A stretch of 64,000 nucleotides of DNA from Halichoerus grypus (taxonomy: Eukaryota > Chordata > Mammalia > Carnivora > Phocidae): the NCBI RefSeq assembly GCF_964656455.1, contig NC_135720.1, forward strand, positions 109,504,696 through 109,568,695, read 5' to 3'. Each line of letters opens with the position of its first letter. Within the stretch, counting starts at the first letter, position 1. The notes below the pieces were generated by a model. The model was not told where the DNA came from. It made no database searches and saw only the letters and a list, made by a program, of their open reading frames with translations. The position numbers and the translations under genes are program-made. Below, piece after piece: positions 32,455 through 43,529 of the stretch.

Positions 32455-33030
32455 TTCTTTTATGAATCATCATTTTGGTGTCATATCTAAGAACTCTTTG
32501 CCAAACTCAAGGTCACAAAGATTTTATGATGTTTTCTTGTAAGAATTTTATTGCCTTACATTTTACATGATTCATTTAGGTTAATTTTTATATATGGTGT
32601 GAGGTAAGTTGAGGTTGAGGTTTAATATATGGAAATCCAGTTGTCCCAGCACCATTTGTTGAAAACATGCCACTGAATTGCCTATACACCTTTGTCAAAA
32701 ATCAATTGATCATATTTCTGTGAATATGTTCCTGGACTCTCTATTTCTCTCTGTTGAACTATATGTCTATTCTTTCCCTAATACCACACTGTCCTGATTA
32801 CTGTAGAGTATAGTATGTCTTAAAATCAGGTAGTACAAATTCTTCAGTTTTGATTTTCTATTTCAAAATATTTTGACTATTCAAGTTTCTTTACCTTTCC
32901 ATGTAATTTTAGGAATCAGCCTGCCTAGGTCTATGAATAATGTTGTTTGTGTGTGTCTTTGTAAGTTTATATTCAAATTCATTTGATGATAACATTGGAA
33001 GTTTACATTTGGTACTCTTTTGAATGTGTA
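32455..33030 (-). mobile_element. Second, older L1 LINE relic, antisense
   Basis: CAGTTGTCCCAGCACCATTT, TTTGGTGTCATATCTAAGAA and TACCACACTGTCCTGATTAC are antisense words of an ancient L1M-type ORF2. It abuts the previous fragment but covers an overlapping part of the L1 map, so it is a separate insertion. Confidence 0.8.
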
Positions 33031-33219
33031 TCTTGACTCCCAATCTAGCACTTTATCTCCCTATAGGCCCCAGGTCACTCTCCTTGGCCACTCCACATGT
33101 AGGCACCAGGTTCTGTTAATTTATTCTTCCATTAACTGTCTCACTTCCATCCACCCTTCCCTGTCACTTTGAAAGGTGTTGCATAAGAGGGTTCAGCCCC
33201 TTATGATCTCACCCTTGAA

Positions 33220-33560
33220 TGTGTGTAGTAGATTCCAACTCCTCTTGCTTAGCCCACATTGTTCTTTCTACATCTTGCTGAAATCTTTACTTGGAACCCT
33301 TCACTGGCTCCCCTTTGCCTACTGAACCAAGTCCAGATTCTTTAGGTTAACATTCAAGGTTACTTCAGTCTGTCTGCTCCCCAACCCCCAGTCTTCTGTC
33401 TTCCTCCACCCTTGTGACACCTCCATGGTCACACTGGGAAGAGTCACCTTCTCCTGTGAGAGCCTTGGAGTTTCCTACCCAGCTGTCCTTGCCCTTGCTA
33501 TTTTTTCTGCCTAGTGTGCCCCCTTCTCTACAACTCTTCGTTTTATTGTTCATCCCTCCT
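33220..33560 (+). mobile_element. L2 LINE relic
   Basis: CCTTCACTGGCTCCCCTTTG and ACCAAGTCCAGATTCTTTAG followed by AACATTCAAGGTTACTTC match the forward L2 3' region in order. Confidence 0.75.
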
Positions 33561-33828
33561 GACTGATATATTCAATCAATGTTACTTGTTGGGCATTTTA
33601 CTGAAGATGCTCTGGCAGATGGAAACACTTCCCCATCCTGCAGGAAGGATAGGCACACAAGTAGCTGAAAGTCTAGGTCATTTACACTAAATGCCAGATC
33701 ATAAGAACTTTGGAATTCAGAGAAGACAAATACTTTGAGCAATAACCACAGAAAATTTCCTTCAAGGCCTAAGTCAAAGTCAACCTCCTTACAGAAGTCG
33801 ACCTACTTCCCAGCAGCCTAAAGAATGG

Positions 33829-33867
33829 TGTGTGTGTGTGTGTGTGTGTGCGTGTGTGTGTGTGTGT
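33829..33867. repeat. (TG)n microsatellite
   Basis: A TG tract of about 39 bases with a single C substitution at 33851. Confidence 0.97.
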
Positions 33868-33869
33868 TA

Positions 33870-34550
33870 GAGGTGTGTGGGTCAGGGGCATCTAAGAACA
33901 ATACCTCTGGTTTATGAAGAGAGCTTAGTGAACTCCCTGGTGACCAGTAATACTTCATCTGTATAATAGTTAGCTGGTTTAATAAAAAATTCTTATTTTG
34001 TTATTCAGAAAAAAAGATGCTACATCATCTCAGAGTTCAGGAAATTCAGAGGGGAAAAATGCCAGGTACAGCCCACACAGATTTTGTGAAATTAAGAGGC
34101 AAGATATATATATGTACTCACTACCTGAGTCTGAAAGGGAAATGGTTGAAAGAATTTCAGAAATGAAAATCTAGCCACATGAAGGCTAACTATTGCTACA
34201 GGAAGTAAAAAGAATGGAATGTAAAAACACTGATGGGTCTTCTTTATCTTTGCACCCTCAATACCTAAGCCAGCAGTAGATACTTGGTAGGCAAGTATTT
34301 GGGTCTCTATATTTGTTCCTGAGTTACTGAAAAAATCAAGTGGAAAATTTTTTATTTTGGAACCCAGAAATATGCACACGCAGGCTTACTTGGAAGAAAA
34401 ACCATGACTGCAGCACTGCCACCTTGTGGCACCATTGGTAAATTACAGGCTAAACTTCAGTGAAGACCTGACTTTCGGAACTTTGAAGTGTTCCTCATAA
34501 AGACTGTGCTAGCATTTCCCTGACAAATTTTCCCCTTTCCCCCAAGATCT
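33870..34550. other. Intergenic unique sequence
   Basis: No repeat or gene is recognised apart from short A/T-rich patches. Confidence 0.6.
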
Positions 34551-34957
34551 TGTTGCGGGGTTCTTGTCTCGTGGAGTTGAAGGATGAATTTCGCGGACAC
34601 GAAAGGGTGAAGTGATAGTTTATTAAGTGAAGGTGAGAACAGAAAGAAAGCTCTCTAGAGCGAGAGGGTCCCAAATGGGTTGCCACTGAGGGCTTTCATG
34701 GTCAGTCTTTTTGAGACCAGGGAACTTAAATCTTCTTGACGTCACCACTGATAGCACCATGATTACTTTTCCTTTAAATATCTCATCTCTGATGTTTAAG
34801 ACGAACAAGGTGGTCTGGCTATGTTCCCTTATCTCTGGTTTCATTACGCTTCAGCATTTCTGGGATTTTTGGTGAGCTTGATCATGTAACCCCCTACCTA
34901 TCTCCCCCTACCTAGCCCTGCCTGTCCCTTACTCAGTCTCAGCTAGCAGGGTCCCCA
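34551..34957 (-). mobile_element. Probable solo LTR of an ERV1-like endogenous retrovirus
   Basis: On the minus strand the block has LTR order: a U3-like part with a TATTTAAAGG box, a region ending CTCTCGCTCTAGAGAGC, then TCACTTAATAAACTATCAC (polyadenylation signal), a U5-like part with TTCGTGTCCGCG and CACGAGACAAGAACCCCGCA, and a terminal CA. No gag, pol or env coding sequence adjoins it, so it is read as a solo LTR. The 3' end (34551) is clear. The 5' end near 34957 is approximate and I could not identify a clean target duplication. Confidence 0.6.
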
Positions 34958-34963
34958 CTAATG

Positions 34964-35024
34964 CTGCTTTTTTTTTTAATTTTTTATTAATATATAATGT
35001 ATTATTTGTTTCAGAGGTACAGGT
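34964..35024 (-). mobile_element. Very short L1 3'-end insertion (61 bp)
   Basis: A T-run, TTTTTTATTAATATATAATG and TGTTTCAGAGGTACAGGT are bounded by CCACTAATG on both sides (34955-34963 and 35025-35033). This is a severely 5'-truncated L1 tail in antisense orientation. Confidence 0.75.
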
Positions 35025-35336
35025 CCACTAATGTTTCTAGGGTAGGCCATTTCCAAGTTGCTCTTCATAATGCAATTGAGGTCTTCAAACTTTCTTTAAA
35101 ATGCAAAAGGACAGCATTAGGTGTCATCATTTAAGCTCCTAGGGCCCTCTCCAAAATGACTTCCATTCCAGGCTCTAAAACAGGTGTTTTTAACTTGGGA
35201 TCCGAGGATGGACTTCAGGGCATGTATGAATCCTTTGAAATTGTTTGTCAAAGTGTGTGAGCATAGGCATATGTGCATCTTTTCTGAGGTGGGACTCCCT
35301 ATCCTCTGAGCAGATTTTCAAAAGGATCTGTGACTC

Positions 35337-35548
35337 AGGTGCCTGGGTGGCTCAGTTGGTTAAGCATCTGCCTTCTGCTCAGGTCATGATCCCGGGGTCC
35401 TGGGATTGAGTCCCAAGCCCCGCATCTGGCTCCCTGCTCAGCGGGGAGTCTGCTTCTTGCTCTGCCTCTGCCCCTCCCCCTGCTTGTGCTCTCCCTCCCT
35501 CCCTCTTTCTCTTTCCAATAAATAAATAAAATCTTAAAAAAAAAAAAA
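35337..35548 (+). mobile_element. CAN-SINE with perfect 17-bp target duplication
   Basis: AGGTGCCTGGGTGGCTCAGT to AATAAATAAAATCTTAAAAA. The duplication AAAAGGATCTGTGACTC is exact (35320-35336 and 35549-35565). The long intact A-tail suggests a fairly young copy. Confidence 0.97.
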
Positions 35549-36351
35549 AAAAGGATCTGTGACTCTGAAAAGGTTACAAAATCCCTGCTCTGGGGTGACA
35601 CAGGCCACACTGACTCTTAAAAGGAGGACAGGGGCTTGTTGTCTCAATAAATGAGAGAAACGGAAGACATTACTGAACTTCTGAACATAATGAAAGATTT
35701 GATCTCCTTCTTCTCTGCTTCTCTGCTCTTGACACACCCTCTTCAGACCCCACCCCACCCCCCACACCCCCCTTGCCCCACCCCCCACAGTGGGGAATAA
35801 GGAGGGAATCCAAGCTTCATTTGCAGAAGAGTGACAATCTGTCCTTCCAAAGGTTTATGAAGGAAAGGAAGGATTTTATGGCCTCCTGGGGAGATAGATT
35901 TATCCAAATTAGCCCGAGGCAAAGGAATCAGGCTATTTAAGATAACACCATCTTAAAAAACAACCTTCTTATTTGTCTCCAGATCAGGTGCCTGGGCTCT
36001 GCATCGGAAGTTGACAAATGATTTAGTTATGTTTTCCGTAAGCAGGGGAAAGCGCCTGCTTTTATCTCTGTGATTGCTTCTTTATTTGGCAACTCACAAA
36101 CTTATCTGTTTTCCCTAATATAATTGCCTGGCCCCTTTCCACAGCTCGCAGTCCTGTCAGGAGGGCTATCTTTCCATGTTCCCCTAGTGTTTAATATTGT
36201 TTAAGCAAACGAATTGGACTCTATTTCACTTTGCCTATTTTCTGGTACCAGACCTAGTGATTGGCTGTTCGGGCTTTGTTTATCTTGTTCCTTCACAAAG
36301 CTTCACTTGTGAAATTCCCAAAGATAGGTAGTGCTCCTTCCCCCCGCCACT

Positions 36352-36370
36352 CCCCCCCCCCCCCCCCCCC
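36352..36370. repeat. Poly-C run (C19)
   Basis: Nineteen consecutive C follow the CCCCCCGCCACT context. Runs of this kind are often mis-sized in assemblies. Confidence 0.95.
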
Positions 36371-37964
36371 GCCCCGCACCTTTCCTTCTGTAAATATTTC
36401 TCTTCCTCCTGTACTGGGACAGGCACAGGTCTAGATGAGGCAGGATTTATGGGGGTAAATAAGGCTCAGGTCCTGTCCTCGGAGACAAACTTTACATTTC
36501 CATGCCCAGAGCTACCAGTGTGAATCGTAAAGGTTGTGCACCGGACAAGGGTGCCCTGCCAAGGGTGCCCTGAAATCTAGCTGCCACTCAGCCTGCCAAG
36601 CCACGCACCCCGGAGCAGAGCTGTGTCCCCAGGAGGAAGGGATCCCGAGGGCTAGAAGCAGCCCTTCCCTTAGTACACAGTTGTTTTTTACTAGAATGAA
36701 GGCCTATTAACATTCTGGACATCCAATCAGAAGTCTTGAAACCCACAATCTTCTCCTCTCTGAGCCTCGTTTCCCTCATCTGTCTAATGAGGGTGCTGGA
36801 TTCAAAGATCTGTGGGGGCCCTTTGACATCAGATGCTCTAACACTCATCCCATTTAACTGAAGTGATTCCATTCATCCACCGATCCTTTCCATCACTTTC
36901 AAGAATAGGGGTCTTGGTTGGTGGGGGGGCAGGGAGACTGGGATTAGGGCATTCTGGGAAAGTGAGGAGACCTGGTGAGACCTTTTCCAGTAAAGTGTCC
37001 TCTCAGGATCTCCGAGGACACATCTCTGCCTTTGAAAAGGTCCTTTCCCTCCCATCTGAGAGCCAAGATATTCACATGTCCCACTCCAGGATAGTAGCCA
37101 TCATGTCCTTAGAGATGCGATCAATACAATACAGCCAGCCATGCGGCACGGGGGGCGCGGGGGGCTGGAGCATGCGTGGGCCGATCCACCTGCTACCTTG
37201 ACATGAAATATTGTCACGGCTGTGAAGACTGATGAACTTCTCCCTCCCAGTCCCTGACCCCGTGAGGGGTGGTGGGTGTTTTTACAATCAAAGCACCAAC
37301 AGCCCAAATGAGAGGCAACAAACAATTATAAATATTGGATTAAATTGACCTCGGGTGCCTGGGGAGGGCATAGAGCCACAGCCAAGCATTAAAGCAGGGA
37401 GGGTGTAGGTGGCATGCTGAGGCAGGAAGTGAGCGATGGCTCTGCTGGGTAGTCATTCTTCTGGAAGCCCCATCCTGGGTACTAGAGCAGGCAGGCCAGG
37501 GGGGTTCCATCCGACTGGAACCCCTTGCTTTCATCCACCTGATTTATTTTCTCTTTTAAACCCAGCCCTCTGCCAAAGAGGATTTGCAATGGCTAGCAAT
37601 AAAGACACCTAAAAGTGAAGTTAAAATGAGCTAGGAAACTTTAAAACCTTACTGTAGGGAGTCATTCATTCCCTCATTCACTGGTCTACTTCCTGAAAGA
37701 GCAATTCACTATGTCACACCAGCCCTGGGCTGGGTACTCACTTTGATTCATATGGTTCTTGTCATTTAGGAGTTTATAAGATGATTGAGGCTCAGGTTGT
37801 ATATTAAGAACCTGGGGGGACTAGGCATCCTGGTGTAGAGACTCAGGATGGGCTAAAAGAGAAAAGACCTAACTTTTAGTCCCCAGTTCACTGCTTCTGA
37901 CTTGGGTGACCCCAGGGCCTCAATTTCCTCACATGTAAAACGGATGGTGGGATTAGGTCAGTAA

Positions 37965-38140
37965 GCATTACAATTCTCTATGGAACTTGTTAAAGCCGAA
38001 GATTCCTGAGATTCTCAGAGATTCTGCTTTCAAATGTCTGCAGAGGAGGCTGGAGTCCATACTTTAGTAGTCTCCTGACCCCCACCCCTAGGGGGATTCT
38101 GATGTCAGGGTCTCTGGACACATTTTGAAAAACTGGGCCA
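37965..38140. mobile_element. Degraded MER5-like DNA transposon
   Basis: GGAACTTGTTAAAGCCGAAG, GAGATTCTGCTTTC and GGGGGATTCTGATGTCAGGG echo the MER5 interior. The termini are not clear, so the family call is tentative. Confidence 0.5.
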
Positions 38141-38412
38141 AATACTCTAAATAAAGATATTCTCTGAAAAAAAAAAATCAATAGTTCAGCAATAGGCAGA
38201 GGGTGATCAGATGGGAAAATGAAGGAGCCAAGGGAGCTCAGAGAAGGGTGATATCAGTATGTAGAGTGGATCAGAATTTGGGGGCTCCTTAGAGGAGTTA
38301 ACAGTCAAACTACCCCTTATGGGAGGCTTGGCTGTGGCCTTTCATCTTCTGCTACTTAGGATGGAACCAGTTTGTTGGAATTTGGAAAAGTATTTAAATG
38401 TATTACATTTTC

Positions 38413-38591
38413 GGGCGCCTGGGTGGCTCAGTTGGTTAAGCGACTGCCTTCGGCTCAGGTCATGATCCTGGAGTCCAGGGATCGAGTCCCACATGGCTGA
38501 GCAGGGAGTCTGCTTCTCCCTCTGACCCTCCCCCCTCTCATGTGCTCTCTCTCATTCTCTCTCTCAAATAAATAAATAAAAAAAAAAAATC
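38413..38591 (+). mobile_element. CAN-SINE with perfect 20-bp target duplication
   Basis: GGGCGCCTGGGTGGCTCAGT to AAATAAATAAATAAAAAAAA. The 20-bp flank TTTAAATGTATTACATTTTC is identical at 38393-38412 and 38592-38611. This is an unusually long and exact duplication. Confidence 0.97.
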
Positions 38592-38619
38592 TTTAAATGT
38601 ATTACATTTTCATAATATT

Positions 38620-39476
38620 TAAACATATTTATCAATTACCCAAACTATAGGAACTATAACTAAAATGGGAAGCAGGATAATGCTTAGGGGGTGATCTTTA
38701 CTTGAATAAGTATAATTTTTTCCCCCAACTACAAAACTCAGGGGTGATCTTCTTGGTCAGGCTAAGGCACAAAGGAAAAGAACTTTTAAAATGGAAACAC
38801 AAGTCCAGTATTCAAAGCAAATGTGTATTTTATTCTGAAATGTGAAATGTTCCAAAAATTCCTTTCACTGACTCAGGCTGAAAGGCCAAGAGAAGCCTCT
38901 GGATTGTCCTGTGTGGCACTGAAGGCCATTTTTGTGCATGAGCAGTGCCTATGCTAAAATGTGGAGGCCACCCCTTGGATGGCAGTGAGAGGGTGAGTGG
39001 TAAATGGGAACCAGAAGGAATGTATGATTTTATACCAAGAAACTAAGGACCTAGAAGATGGATATCCATGAAGTGCTTGAAGGACCTTTATTCCTGGTGA
39101 CAGGTTAGGGACTCTTCTGATCTGGAAGAGCACTGGGAATCTGACAAGGAAAATGGGTGGAGGTCCCTAAGGAAGGTGGTGGGCCACAGGTTAGGAGGTG
39201 GTCCAATCGCCCAGGGTGGTGGCATCCTCCTATTGGCAAGATCATGCTGGCACTCCTGGGACAGCATCAACTGTATCATCCATCATGGTTAAGGAGAGAG
39301 GCTTCTAGAACTGGTAGAGGCTGGTTGACAGCCACAAGTTCCCTTCTAGATCCAGATCTTAAAGATCAAAGGATACCCCCAGGAAACAAATCACGGTTTG
39401 GGAGATAAGAGTCAGGGCTGGCTTTCTGGGCATGCAGCTTAGACAGGCCCCGTGTTTGGTTTAACGTTCTGCGGTT
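38620..39476. other. Intergenic unique sequence
   Basis: No gene or clear repeat is recognised. Chance frames of 60-80 codons only. Confidence 0.6.
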
Positions 39477-39493
39477 GCCATCCTGAAATTCTT

Positions 39494-39710
39494 CTTTCCT
39501 TTCCTTTTTCATTCTTTTTTTTTTTTTTTTGAGATTTTATTTATTTATTTGAGGGAGAGAGAGATAGCAAGAGAGAGAGCATGAGCAGGGAGGAAAGGGT
39601 GAAACAGGTTCCCCACTAAGCAGGGAGTCCAGTGAAGGGCTCAATCCCAGGATCCCATGATCATGACCTGAGCTGAAGGCAGACAACCCACTGAGCCACC
39701 TAGGCACCCC
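39494..39710 (-). mobile_element. CAN-SINE
   Basis: The reverse copy ends GAGCCACCTAGGCACCCC. Flanks GCCATCCTGAAATTCTT (39477-39493) and GCCATCTTGAAATTCTT (39711-39727) differ at one base. The T-rich tail includes CTTTCCTTTCCTTTTTCATT. Confidence 0.95.
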
Positions 39711-39729
39711 GCCATCTTGAAATTCTTAC

Positions 39730-42670
39730 TAATTTTCTCTTTGAACTTGTGTTTTGGCTTCATGAGCACAGAATTCTGGTGGACCCACAATGTGCAGGAG
39801 TTGAGTGAGGCAAGGGAGACAGCATGTATAAGATAAGCAGCGTTTGAGGACTAAGCAGAGCTGCTCACAGCCCAGAGAGGCCACACTTTCCATTAGAACA
39901 AGAACTTGCTTTGGACGCAGCCAGAAGGTGGTAATGGTCTAAGAAACACAAATGACCAAGGAACTGTCATATCTTCTTCGCTCATGCAACTTTCCTGAAT
40001 TTGCCAACCACTTGACACCTAAAACAATGACACAGAAGGGAAGGCAAAGACAGGGTGACAACAGTTCCCTTTCCTTCAGTCCTTCTTACTGCTCAGTCAG
40101 CCAAAGGGAGAGAAGGTTGGTAGAATGCACACGAATCAAGAAGTGAAATTTAAAAGTTTAGTTTGGTGCAGCTTGTCCACTATTCTGGTAAGAACTAAAC
40201 ACATATACGTGTATAAGCTACAAAATGAGAACCCTATGATTCTGGTGATTCTGCAGATGTTATAAAGGCTCTTCTATTTGCATGTGAAAGGGCCATAGGA
40301 TAATATAAAGATGAACGATAAAATTCATGATAAAACACCATGCCACATCAAGAGCCCCCAGAAGAAAAGAAAGAGCATGTATTCTAGTACCTTTAATGGC
40401 ATTTTCCCATTGGAAAATGCTTTTTAATCAAGGGACCTGAAATTTCATTTTGCACAAAGGCAGCAAATTATGTAGTTGGCCCTGGGTAGAAGACACCTGC
40501 GGCTCTGGAAGAAGCTGGGATCTCTCTGTAGTAGGACTTGATGATCATGTCTTCCTGGAGTTATAGTCACGAGTGTTTGAGGCCCTGGTGCCTGGGTTTT
40601 ACTTGTATTCCTTTCTGTCCCCAGCTAGCAGCTTGCCTTTCCCTCCAGCAAGAGCTCTTTACAGCACCAGCAGAACACCTGCTGTCACAGACTTTCTGAT
40701 CAAAAAGAGCAATTTAGGTTTTATGACATCTCATCCCCTGCTCCCCCTCAATTCATCCTCCTGCTCCTAAATTCTCTGTTTACAAGCTTTTACCTCCTCT
40801 GCAGCTGAGAGCACCTGCTCTCCCTCTTCCCGCTCCTGCTCCTGCGGGGCCACTCCTCTCCACCTGCCCAGGTCATTAAAAACTTGGGTGTTGGCTGCAA
40901 GGCTGTGCATCCATTTTCCAGGGGAGCCTTCATGGAATGCTGTGTCCCAGGGTCAGTGTCTAATTCTCTGTGCTTTCAGCCTATGCCTAGGTGACATCTC
41001 GTGACTCCGTCTGGATTGGAAGTGGACTCTACGTTTTCAACCATTCTTCATTTTGATGGGAGGTAGCTGTTGCCCGTCTCCTTTGACCATTTCTCTCTCA
41101 CCCCCGGCCATCAGGCGTTTCAGCCTCCCAGTGCCATTCTTCAGAAGGGGAGTTTCATCCTCTTGGTGCAGTAGAGCTTCTTTTAGGACTTTCTGAGACT
41201 TCTGATAAAATTTGATTCATTTTCTGAGCTCAATATTTCATTCATTCCAATCTTCTCCCTAAGAGTTGCATGCCAGCTTTAGCCTGAGATTTTCTTTTCC
41301 TGAACTGAAGAGTGTTCGGGCATCATCTTCACTTTACTTAGCTGATCTTTATTAGGGATTCTTCTCACTCTCTGGAAGCCTTATAAAATCGCTAGTAAAA
41401 ATGTGTGACCTTCCCACAGAGTGTCAGCTTTCCAGGGAATTCTTCATATTCTGACCTTCTCAGTCCTCCAAGCAGCAAGCACATTTCCTGTGTACCTGAA
41501 TTATTTCTTCAAGTCATCTGATTATACCTTAAGCCCAGATACTTCCTCAGGGAGATGCTTTTTTGGTCTTGACTTCCCTAAAAGATAATCTTTGCTGTTT
41601 TGATATTCTGTTCTTAATTGGATAACTTTTTATTTTGGAAATGTCACACCTACAGAAAAACCGAAAGATTTGTGTAATGAACATTCCATATGCTCCTCGC
41701 CAAGATTCACTAATTGTTAACATTTTGCCATATTTTCTTTTTATGTATGATATATACTTTTTTGCTGAATAATCTGGAAGGAAATCACAGATAGGACATT
41801 CCATCTTTAAATATTTCAGCATAAATCTCCTGTAAGTAAGAACATTTTCCTACCATAATACCATGTTCGCATCTCAGAAAATTAACAATAATTCCAAAAT
41901 CTAAAATACGACCTATATGGAAAATTTCCTTACTTGTACCAAAAATGAATGGGACAACTTTTCAATCACTTCTTCTAATTCTGCCAAGATCATCTAAAAA
42001 TACTGTGCAACCTGTTATTTGATCACTTCGTATCTTCTATTCTTTATAGAAACAAGTGTCCTCCCCAAAAGAAATGGGCAAATGCACCACTCTCAAGAAT
42101 GCAGTAAAAATTCCATGTTCCAAGGGCACAGGATAAAAGTCCAGCCTGGCCTGAATTCCTCAGGTGGAGTGGCCACTTGGCCACTCCTGACATATCAGCT
42201 TAGGTTTCCTCTTCTCCACTGCTGTCAAAGATAGCTGCTTTTCTCCATTTGTTCTTGGCCATATTCTGAGGCACCGATGCTTCCCAGTTCATGGGCAATT
42301 AAGTTTCCAGACTCTTCTAACATATTTAAATCCTTTTCAGTAATTTCCATTCTAACAATGGACTCCTTTCCTGGGCAATGCTCCCCATATAATTCCTTAT
42401 TATCCTTCCATTCTGAATGTTATTTGGGTTGAAGTTGGTCCTCTAGTAGTTTCTTCAGGAAGAGTTCATAAGAACAATCTTTCCTAAATTCTTGCATGTT
42501 CATAAAATGTTCAATTTTATATCTTTTAAATAAAAGTCATTGAATTATGATTTTAAAGGAAATTTTTAAATAAAAACTTTAGATCACTCTTTCCTTTGAA
42601 AGATTATTTGGATTTGTTCTATTATCTTCTAGCAATGGGTATTGACTTAGAGAGGCCTGAAGTCAGCAAG
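39730..42670. other. Intergenic: unique sequence and one old LINE relic
   Basis: No gene is supported. The old LINE relic is at about 41615-41990. The rest, including a TC-rich segment at 40590-40860, is unassigned unique sequence. Confidence 0.6.
41615..41990. mobile_element. Old L1-lineage LINE relic
   Basis: TGTAATGAACATTCCATATG, AATATTTCAGCATAAATCTC and AAATTAACAATAATTCCAAA match words common to ancient L1M/HAL1-type elements. The subfamily is not assigned. Confidence 0.55.
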
Positions 42671-42682
42671 TCACTAATCTTG

Positions 42683-42878
42683 TTTTTTTTGTTTGTTTGT
42701 TTTAGAGAGCTAGAGAGAGTGTGTGTGTGTGTGAATGGGGAGAGGGAAAGAGAGAATCCTCAGGCAGACTCTGCTGAGCTTGGAGCCCAACACAAGGCTC
42801 GATCTCACCACCCTGATATCATGACCTGAGCCGAAACCAGGAGTCAGACACTTAACGAACTGAACCACCCAGGCGCCC
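42683..42878 (-). mobile_element. CAN-SINE
   Basis: The reverse copy ends ACCACCCAGGCGCCC, with the 9-bp duplication CTAATCTTG (42674-42682 and 42879-42887). Its tail contains TTTGTTTGTTTG instead of the usual TTTATTTATTTA. Confidence 0.93.
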
Positions 42879-43179
42879 CTAATCTTGGTTTTTTAAATCT
42901 GATTGCCCCTTTATCTCTGAAGTTTAGTAATTTCACTAGTATAGATCTTGATGATGAGAATCCTTGTCTTTTTGGTTTTTTTTGTTTTTTCCTGGAATCA
43001 GCTGTCCCTTTTCAATAGCTAAATTCAAATCTTCCTTGGTTTCTGGGAAGTTTTGATGAATTGTATCTTTAAATATTTGTTCTATTCATGATTTCTGGGT
43101 TTTTTTTCCCTCCAGGGCCACCCATTTTTTTTAGTATGCTATATTTCCTCGACTTTTCTTGTCTTTTTTTTGGTTGTAT

Positions 43180-43520
43180 TTTTCTTCTGCAGTAATTATA
43201 TACAAGAAACCGCACATACTTAAGTGTACAATTTGATACGTTTTAACATCTATATACATCTGTGAAACCATTGTCATAAAGAGTGAGCATATTTATCACC
43301 CCCCAAATTTTCCAGGACCCTTTATAATCCCTCCCTGTGTCCTTTCCCACCTTTTCCCCATTCCCATGCACCACTGACCTGCTTTCAGTCACTTTAGATT
43401 AGTTTGCATTTTCTAAAATTTTATGTAAATGGTATCATACAGTATATATTCTTTTGTTGGTCTGACTTCTAACTCAGTATAATTATTGAGACATCCATGT
43501 TGTTGCATATATCAGAAGTG
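43180..43520 (-). mobile_element. Old L1M-type LINE relic
   Basis: TAAGTGTACAATTTGATACG, TGTAAATGGTATCATACAGT and ACATCCATGTTGTTGCATAT are landmarks of an antisense L1M segment. Confidence 0.7.
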
Positions 43521-43529
43521 GTGAGGGCA

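Larger units (their letters stand above)
35570..38390. other. Intergenic: largely repeat-free sequence
   Basis: No gene is supported. Contents are a C19 run at 36352-36370, a possible conserved non-coding block at about 35990-36320, a MER5-like degraded piece at about 37965-38140, and otherwise unique sequence. AT-rich homeodomain-type words (CAATTATAAATATTGGATTA) occur at about 37323. Confidence 0.6.
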
